Source of the DNA: Selaginella tamariscina
Taxonomy: Eukaryota; Streptophyta; Lycopodiopsida; Selaginellales; Selaginellaceae
Length of the DNA: 64,000 nt
Direction: 5' to 3'
Assembly: GCA_003024785.1 (NCBI GenBank)
Contig: PUQB01000641.1
Coordinates: forward strand, 62,001-126,000
Shown here: piece after piece, positions 57,503-64,000 of the stretch
Position numbering within the stretch: position 1 is the first letter of the stretch
How the letters are laid out: each line of letters begins with the position of its first letter
Translations under genes and position numbers: made by a program
Notes under the pieces: model-generated
The model's database searches: none
What the model saw: the letters and a program-made list of their open reading frames with translations, nothing else
Told to the model about the DNA's origin: nothing

Positions 57503-58127
57503 TGTGGAGTGACTTTGGGTGGTCTTGGTGGTCGCTAGGACACTGTTGCCAACGCTCAATCCGGGGGTCCAACCATTACTCTGGGATATAAAGGGAAGGT
57601 GTAGCAATGGCCTCTATCCAGATGTTGTGAGGGTCTATGTACCAGTGGACTGGAGCTCCCCTACTCCTAGTGTGTAGACTCCCGTTGAGGAGGAAGCAAG
57701 AGAAGAGAGAAAGGAGGGAGACTGGGGTGGACAATGATAGATAGAAGGGATATATATATATTGCCTCTTAGAAATACAAGATGGCCCCCTGTCCCAAAGC
57801 TGACCGGAACAAACTAGAAGAACCCCAACCCATTGCTCACCTACTAGTGGGTCGGGTGGTACTAAGATGTAGGCCAAGTGGTGCTCCCCACTGGACCTCC
57901 TCCCTTTGGCCTATTGACTTAATGCACCTCCCTCATGCGTGTTGTCCTTAGTACCATGGTGGTTGATCCGGATGATCGAATCTAATCTGTTGTCAGTGCC
58001 ACATGATAGCCATTGTCATTGATTTGTACTTGTTGTAAGTTGCCCACTTGATTGTTCAATCTTCCTTCTAAATGCCCACTCGTCGCGTCTGTTGGTTGTC
58101 TAACGGTGGACAAACCACCATCAACCA
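57503..58127 (-). mobile_element. 5' LTR of the outer family B element
   Basis: From TGTGGAGTGACTTTGG to accaccatcaacca. Diverged from but collinear with the inner family B LTRs. A family A LTR fragment starts immediately at 58128, so this element probably inserted into that LTR. Confidence 0.8.
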
Positions 58128-58358
58128 ATGGTTGAGGCCTTGCTTTGACCACCTCATCCACACCAAGCTAGTTACGATACTTGCTCACGCATCATGACTC
58201 ATGAGGTGAGTGGACTTGGCCAACTGGGGGTGTGAGTTCCTAAGAAACAAGTTCTTAACATGAGTTACTTTACTAAATTTCATGGGGTTCCCAAAGAGAA
58301 ATTCCAGGGTTGACATCTAGCAAGTCGCCTTTGTGGCACTAAGTAAAAACTTTAATAA
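58128..58358 (+). mobile_element. Family A LTR fragment
   Basis: Matches the end portion of the family A LTR in plus orientation (tggttgaggccttgc; cgcctttgtggcac) to GTAAAAACTTTAATA. The left part is missing at the family B boundary. Confidence 0.75.
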
Positions 58359-61300
58359 ATAGGATTAATCAGCCCATGGACCTAGAGAATGAGGATGATG
58401 AGGAGTCTATCAAGGAGGAGGTAGTGAAGGAGCCCTCCAAGTTGGGCGAAGAAGCACGCTGAAGTGGAGGCAGCAACAAAATAGGTAAGACTTAGGCCAA
58501 GGACTGGTGGGAACGACATGAACATTGCAGGCAAAATCCGGGAGACCTAGGTATTAGTGACCATAGGCGAGTTACTCTACTTATCCCCTGATTATATGAA
58601 GTCCTCGCGCAAGAGCTACACAAACTCACTATAGAGCCACCGAGGGTTGCAACGATAGCAATGAACTTTATGAATGATGTGCCAGCCATACTAGTCCAAA
58701 TCGTGGGCCGCACCATTCATAACATCATCATGGATGGTGGTTTAAGCGTAAACATTATGTCTGCCAAGCTTCACCAAAAATTAGGAATGCAACCACCAGA
58801 GCCCTCACCCTTCCTCGTGTGTATGGCAAACCAGACCTAAGGGCATCATGAGGAGGTTAGAGATCAAATTTCAACACGTGAAGTTCTTGATCAATGTTGT
58901 TATCCTCAACATGCACATAAAAGGGTGATTCGACCTACTGCTGAGTCGACAGTGTCTCAGGGGTACAAGGGTACAACATGACTGAGAGCACTAGGAAGTA
59001 ATCTTTCTTAGACTAATATCTGTGATGACAGAGCAAGTTTGGGCACCACCTTCGGAGGCTTGACCATAGGAGTACCGTGTGCCAAACTGGAGTGAAGGGC
59101 TCAATAATGACAAGGAGGCAGCCATGTTGGCTTGCCTACTGAACTTGTTCATCATAGGGGACGTAGATCTCCACTAGGAGGTGTGGGAGACTGCCATAGC
59201 CTACCACATGTCAAGGATAGAAGAAGAAATGGAACCATCGAAGGCACATGTACTAAAGTGGCCAATACTTTGGAAGGAATTGTAGCACATAGCCCTGCCA
59301 ACACATGAGTATTGCAACAGCCTACATATGGGTGGAACATTACCCTGAAATGGCAATAACATAAGTTAACGTAAGTACAAACGAGGAACCTCAACTGGTG
59401 CAAATTAAAGCCCACATAGCATCGGAGCTCAAGGAATGAATCACCAATTGCCTCCACAACCACATGGAGGTGTTCACGTGGACATATCATGACATGAGGG
59501 AAGTACTGCCAGAGATGTGTCAACACATGATCAGCTAAAGCTCAACAAGAGACCCAACCGCCAACAACGATACCACATCAACCTTAATTACAAACAAAAG
59601 GTCAAGTGAAATCGATAAGTGGTTGAAAACGAACTTCATATACCCCATCGAGAACCCAAAGTGGCTATCTCCGATCATTCTTGTGCCAAATGAGAATGAG
59701 CATATGAGGATCTGCATATATTATAAACGATTAAATGCAACCACAAAGAAGGACTAGTTCCCCATCTCGTTCATCAAGGCCATCTTGGAGAATGTAACAT
59801 GCCACAAGATGTACTCATTTATAGACAGCTTCAACATATATAACTAGGTCACGATTGCAGCGAAAGACCAAACCAAAATGGCGTTCATCACGGATTGGGG
59901 GCTTAGGCTTTAACCTCACGAACTTCATACATGCATTCTTAACGACTTCATAGCATACAAACCAGTGAAAGAGCATGTGGAACGTCTTGAATGGGTACAG
60001 GATATCTCTTAACTCATCAAAATATGTGTTTGGCATGACCGAAGAGCATCACAAAAAACTTGGGATCGGCAATTGCAAAAATGCCACATCCTCATAATGT
60101 GATTGAGCTTAAGGGATTCTTTGGAAAGGCAGGCTTTTATCGTAAGTTTATCAACAATATGCTAATAGGGCCCAACCAATGACCGAGCTGCTCGCAAAGG
60201 AAGTACCATATGAGCGGACGGCCAAACAACAAACGGCGTTTGAATAAAGCTCCAAATGATGGAAGCATCCATCCTCATTTCACCAAATTGAAAGCAACAA
60301 TTCCACCTACAAACAGATGGATCTAACATAGTGAAAGGTGCTATTCTATCCCAAGGAGACAAAGCACGAATGCTATGCCTTATAACATATGGGAGCCGAC
60401 TCATGACACTAGTACTTGGCAACAAATGAGTGCCTAGTAGTGACTTATGGGGTCTCAAAGTTCCGTCACTATTTCTTGGGCAATCACTTTGTGCTAATTG
60501 TGAATCACCATGCCCTGCTTTACTTGGTCAATAAGCCACAACTAACGAGATGACAACAAGGTGGATTCTCTTGCTGCAGGAGTTTAATTTCATTGTGATT
60601 TATAAGGTAAGTAACTTACATGTATCCCCTAATCTCTTGTCCATGATATCGAGCGATGAATGTCTCGAGCCCACAATACTCAACATATCGGATGCCGACC
60701 TCTTCGAAGTCACAATAGAATGGTGTACCTCTTGCGAACGAACAACAAGGAAATCCTAGAGTGGCAACATTCAATACGCCACTACCTCAGCAACAGATTG
60801 AACCAGCTCCTTAGGGCGTCTCCCAATCATTGATGCAACCTCACCCAAAAGTGCTTACCGTTCTAGCTAATCAGTGATCAGTTATACAAGCGGGGGAGAG
60901 ATAACATCCTCCGAAGATGCCCCTAGAGTAGGAAATCCTCGAGATACTCGACTTAGCACATGCAGGACCTAGTGACGGACACTTCATGGGAGAGAAAACA
61001 ACCAGGAAGATTTTATATACAAGACTATGGTGGTCAATAATCTTTTGGGATGCCATAAGAACAACAAGGAATTGTAGCGATTATTAACGAATTGGCCAAC
61101 CAATGTCTAGCCAAGGCATGGAGTGCTACACATTCATAAGAATGGTAACATTCAAGAGTGGGGCTTAGACTTTGTAGGACCGATCAATTCAAAGGCCCAT
61201 ATGATACAATCCAAGTACATTGTGGTGGCAATAGATTATGTTACGAAGTAGGTAGAAACAAAGACACTCAGAAAGGCAACAGCAAGACAAACAACCATGT

Positions 61301-61880
61301 TCATTTATGAAAACATCCGGAACTGGTGTTGAACCAAGGGATTCACTTCATTAATGAAATGATCTACAAGCTGGTTAACACATTTGTCATCAAATATTAC
61401 ACATCAACAACATACTACCCATAAGGGAATGGACAAGCCAAGTCATTGATTGACCATCTTGAGAAAGCTTTGCCACAATGAACCTCAACAATGAAAGAAA
61501 ATATTACCATTCATCTTATGGGTGTACTAGATAACCTTCAAAACCACAACCAAAGCCACACCTCTGTTTAACATATGGTCTTAACTAATGGTCTCAAGGC
61601 CATCATGTCATGGGAGTTTGCAATCCCAACTTACGAACAAGCCTAGAGAACAAAATCACATAATAACTGACAATTATCCAAAAAAGATTAAAACATCTAG
61701 AATAGCTTGATGAAAAATGATTTGTGACACAACTGACTAAGAAGACTTGCCACAAGCAAGTCAAACATGAGAGATAGGCAAAAGAAGCTCGCTAAGTACA
61801 AAACTGAACAATGCATGTGGTAATACAAGAAGCCACAGAAACTTTGGAAAAGCAAGTTCAAACCGGGATGATAATGCTAT
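58359..61880 (+). mobile_element. Decayed Ty3/gypsy pol related to family B
   Basis: Protease: NIIMDGGLSVNIMSAKLHQK (about 58725), sharing the NxMSA signature with family B but DGG at the active site. RT: KWLSPIILVPNENEHMRIC, YYKRLNATTKKD, TKMAFITDWG (59650-59900). RNase H: LVVTYGVSKFRHYFLGNHF (about 60430) and LLQEFNFIVIYKVSNLHVSP (about 60570). Integrase: WGLDFVGPINSKAHM and YIVVAIDYVTK (about 61150-61245), then MDKPSH-type text. Stops and shifts throughout. No LTR pair was identified. It may supply the pol that the family B copies lack. Confidence 0.82.
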
Positions 61881-61892
61881 ATGAGATCATAT

Positions 61893-61895
<3 letters not shown>

Positions 61896-61931
<36 letters not shown>
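61896..61931. repeat. (TA)n microsatellite
   Basis: About 18 uninterrupted TA units, followed by tgtatg. Confidence 0.95.
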
Positions 61932-61936
<5 letters not shown>

Positions 61937-61944
61937 AAAACCTC

Positions 61945-62030
61945 AACCCTACTTACTACAGTAAACTCCATTCATGTGTATTTATTATCCTTCCATGGTT
62001 GTCACAAACAATCGTCGAGGTCACTCTACT
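61945..62030 (-). mobile_element. Family B leader fragment
   Basis: Resembles the leader next to family B 5' LTRs (ctacagtaaactccattcat; ttgtcacaaacaatcgtcg), without the LTR. Confidence 0.6.
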
Positions 62031-62494
62031 TATTAATTAAGTAAATAAACTTGTTAAATTTGATAAATTATGTTTAGTGGTGTCAACCAGCGGTTCCTTC
62101 GTATAGATTCTTGTTTATTCTGACTTTTTAGAGGTTCAGCTGTTTTATGCAGCCAAAGCTACAATGAAGGTATATCTCGTTCTTAACAACCACTCCATCA
62201 AAATCCCAACGCACCCGACAAGGACCAACACCAAATAATAGTGATTTGTTGAGGCTTATTAAAGACAAGCTGCATAAGTGACACCGAGTAAAGACTTTTG
62301 ACAAACCCGAGAAAGGAAAGGGTTAATTACATCACAGGAAACGTGGGAGAGTCACGCACAGCCCAACAATAGTGACTGACAGTTTTGATTGAGCAAAGCC
62401 AGAAGAGGAAGAAGGCAAACAAGTCAACGGACTTTCTGTACCCATCTGAAGGGAACAGGTAACAAGAGAACTGTACATAGTAGTCGGAGGGTCT
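62031..62494. other. 3' flank of the SWC4-like gene
   Basis: Non-coding stretch between repeat DNA and the SWC4-like stop codon. It probably includes the 3' UTR of that gene; no clear polyadenylation signal was fixed. Confidence 0.5.
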
Positions 62495-63970
62495 TTAGAT
62501 CTCAGACTTCAACTTGCGAGCCCGTTTTTGCAGCGGCGGGGATGGAGGCGTGTCAGAGAACCTTGCCGGTGCCTGTGAGAAATCGTCTTTCAAGCACACA
62601 TGTAAAGATAGGAGGAATACATACCTTGCGCTTGTGATCGCGTTTCCCAGCTCTTTCACCTGTAATTTGATCAAGCTCAGCAAATCTCACTATGGAATCC
62701 GTATAATTTCTCACCTATACCACGAGCTCCATCAGCTCCACGAAATTTCTGCAATGCTTTGGTCAGAGAAGAATAATAATAAAGAGTAACTAGAACCTTT
62801 GGAGTGCCCGGCAACGCCACGTCTGAATAAGTATTGAGCGACACTTCCGCCGATTCTTTCCACTGAGCTTACAGAAATAAATGCATATAAGCGCAAGGAT
62901 AGTCAAGAGACTTACCTGCTTCTGGAGATTAACTAGAGCGAGCACTTCTTTTCTCAACTCCAAGTGCTCTCGGCAAACGGACTCGGTTGGTACTTTGGGC
63001 TCCAACCGCACCTACAGAGAAAGTAAACGTCACAAACCAAGCGTTATTATTACACCGTACCCCGAGCTCATCGAGGAGGATTTGCTCAACCCGTTTGATT
63101 GCCCGTGCTCCGGCTGATGCAAGAGCACTCTGGACCATCTGCCCCAAGTTTTGACCTCTCAAGAATACACGATGCTGCACACGTGCACGTACAACATGTC
63201 AGTGTTTAGAACACACGCTTGAACAAAAGAACACGAACTCCACGAGGAGATGGTGCAACGGCCGGTACTGCAGCAGCTGCTGAATCAGGAGGCCCAAGTA
63301 GAGAAACAGGATCAGTTCCGGGGGCCAAAGGTTGCTCTGCCTGCTCCTCTACCTTCTACATAACAAGTCTAAGTCTAAGAAATGGCACACACAAAACAAG
63401 AGATACACACATAAATGGTGCACACAAAACAAGAGATACACATACCTTATCACTCTGTCGAACTTCGCAAATTCGTCCGGCCTCTGCAAGCACCTGAAAC
63501 CAGAATAATGTAAACAGCGGCAGATCCTAAGAGATGAAAGCAGCATTCAAAAACTCACTTCTGCATCTTCCCGTTCTTGTTGCCGTGATTGCGACAGCAG
63601 GAGCGTCAAAGAACGCTTCCTGTCAATCTCGTAGTTAACATTGTATGCATCCTTAGAGAAAACAGAGCCAGTAAGCGCCAGAGAGAGAGAGAGAGAAGCG
63701 AGCTTAATAACTACCTTGACATGTGGATGCTCACGGACTTCGTCGGGTGAAGTAGCTCTCGACAGAATTAATGCTTTGGCAGCTGCATTTCCGGGAGCAT
63801 TTCAGATTGATAACCAGATTTCACATAAGCGAAAATCGAACCTGAATAGTAGCGATCCTTGAGCTCTTCCACACTCCGCCGAGGGAGAATCTATCTGCGA
63901 TAATAATGAATCTCAAATCGAATTGCTCGCAAAGGCTGAAAAGAAGGTCGGTCTCTTCTCTCGTCCAGTT
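62495..63970 (-). CDS. SWC4: SWC4/DMAP1 homologue, SWR1-NuA4 complex subunit (5' part outside window)
   Basis: Subunit shared by the SWR1 (H2A.Z exchange) and NuA4 (histone acetylation) complexes. Eleven exons with GT-AG ends: 63842-63970, 63715-63782, 63559-63651, 63446-63493, 63235-63355, 63061-63174, 62916-63011, 62797-62867, 62715-62748, 62625-62659 and 62495-62572; introns 48-90 nt. SANT-like domain: [20 protein letters not shown] then [11 protein letters not shown]. Next [39 protein letters not shown] and [12 protein letters not shown]1 core: [29 protein letters not shown], then [20 protein letters not shown] and NLQKQ. Tail: GKRDHKRK and [20 protein letters not shown]. Single bases appear missing before RRSVEELK (about 63868) and at LQWKE (62867). 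The 63235 junction is out of phase, so that exon end is approximate. The upstream part lies beyond the window. Confidence 0.92.
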
Positions 63971-64000
63971 CTACCGACAAAACTGCGCAGTAAAAAGCAA

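Noticed and set aside
1-64000. tRNA or rRNA genes
   Set aside because: No cloverleaf with intact A and B boxes or rRNA core sequence was recognised; the tRNA-like matches are retrotransposon primer-binding sites.

Overview
This window looks like plant nuclear DNA: islands of short, intron-containing host genes in a much larger mass of nested, decayed LTR retrotransposons. The genes with readable splice junctions (a small DnaJ-type zinc-finger protein, a DHHC palmitoyltransferase, an SWC4/DMAP1 homologue) have introns of mostly 46-65 nt, with GT-AG ends. Introns this short, together with plant-type genes such as a U-box/ARM ubiquitin ligase and an MPB2C-like coiled-coil protein, point to a lycophyte such as a spikemoss (Selaginella-like). 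That identification is inference; no marker gene here settles it.

Layout. 1-3.9 kb: fragments of two Ty3/gypsy elements. 3.9-5.3 kb: A+T-rich minisatellite in two inverted arms. 5.9-8.15 kb (minus): broken DUF7869-domain gene, apparently cut off from its 5' part by a solo LTR at 8184-9948. 10.93-11.67 and 14.57-14.91 kb: two arrays of a GGCAGGATTAATCCTGCC-type palindrome, separated by A+T-rich and microsatellite DNA. 14.9-28.6 kb: family A chromovirus territory, where a full-length minus-strand copy (19318-26545, TSD TAGAT) sits inside a much older, A+T-rich plus-strand copy of the same family.

28.7-35.1 kb is the main gene island: MPB2C-like (+), DnaJ-type zinc finger (-), U-box/ARM ligase (-), DHHC palmitoyltransferase (-). 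35.1-39.1 kb is A+T-rich, then repeat-like DNA of unknown origin. 39.16-41.31 kb carries two copies of an unrecognised target-site-duplicating retroposon: one of 1429 bp (15-bp TSD) and a 120-bp truncated 3' end (18-bp TSD).

40.8-58.1 kb is a three-level nest. An outer minus-strand family B element is split at 41966/56912 by a family C chromovirus (41967-56911, TSD CTAGG). That element's gag is in turn split by a second family B element (42916-50415). The outer B lies against a family A LTR fragment. 58.4-61.9 kb holds a decayed plus-strand gypsy pol related to B. 62.5-64 kb (minus) is the C-terminal part of an SWC4/DMAP1 homologue, running off the window.

Single-base indels break reading frames in nearly every coding feature, including host genes that should be under selection. 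Either many of these genes are decaying or the consensus carries residual indel errors; reads or transcripts would decide. Domain calls were made across frames by eye, without database searches.
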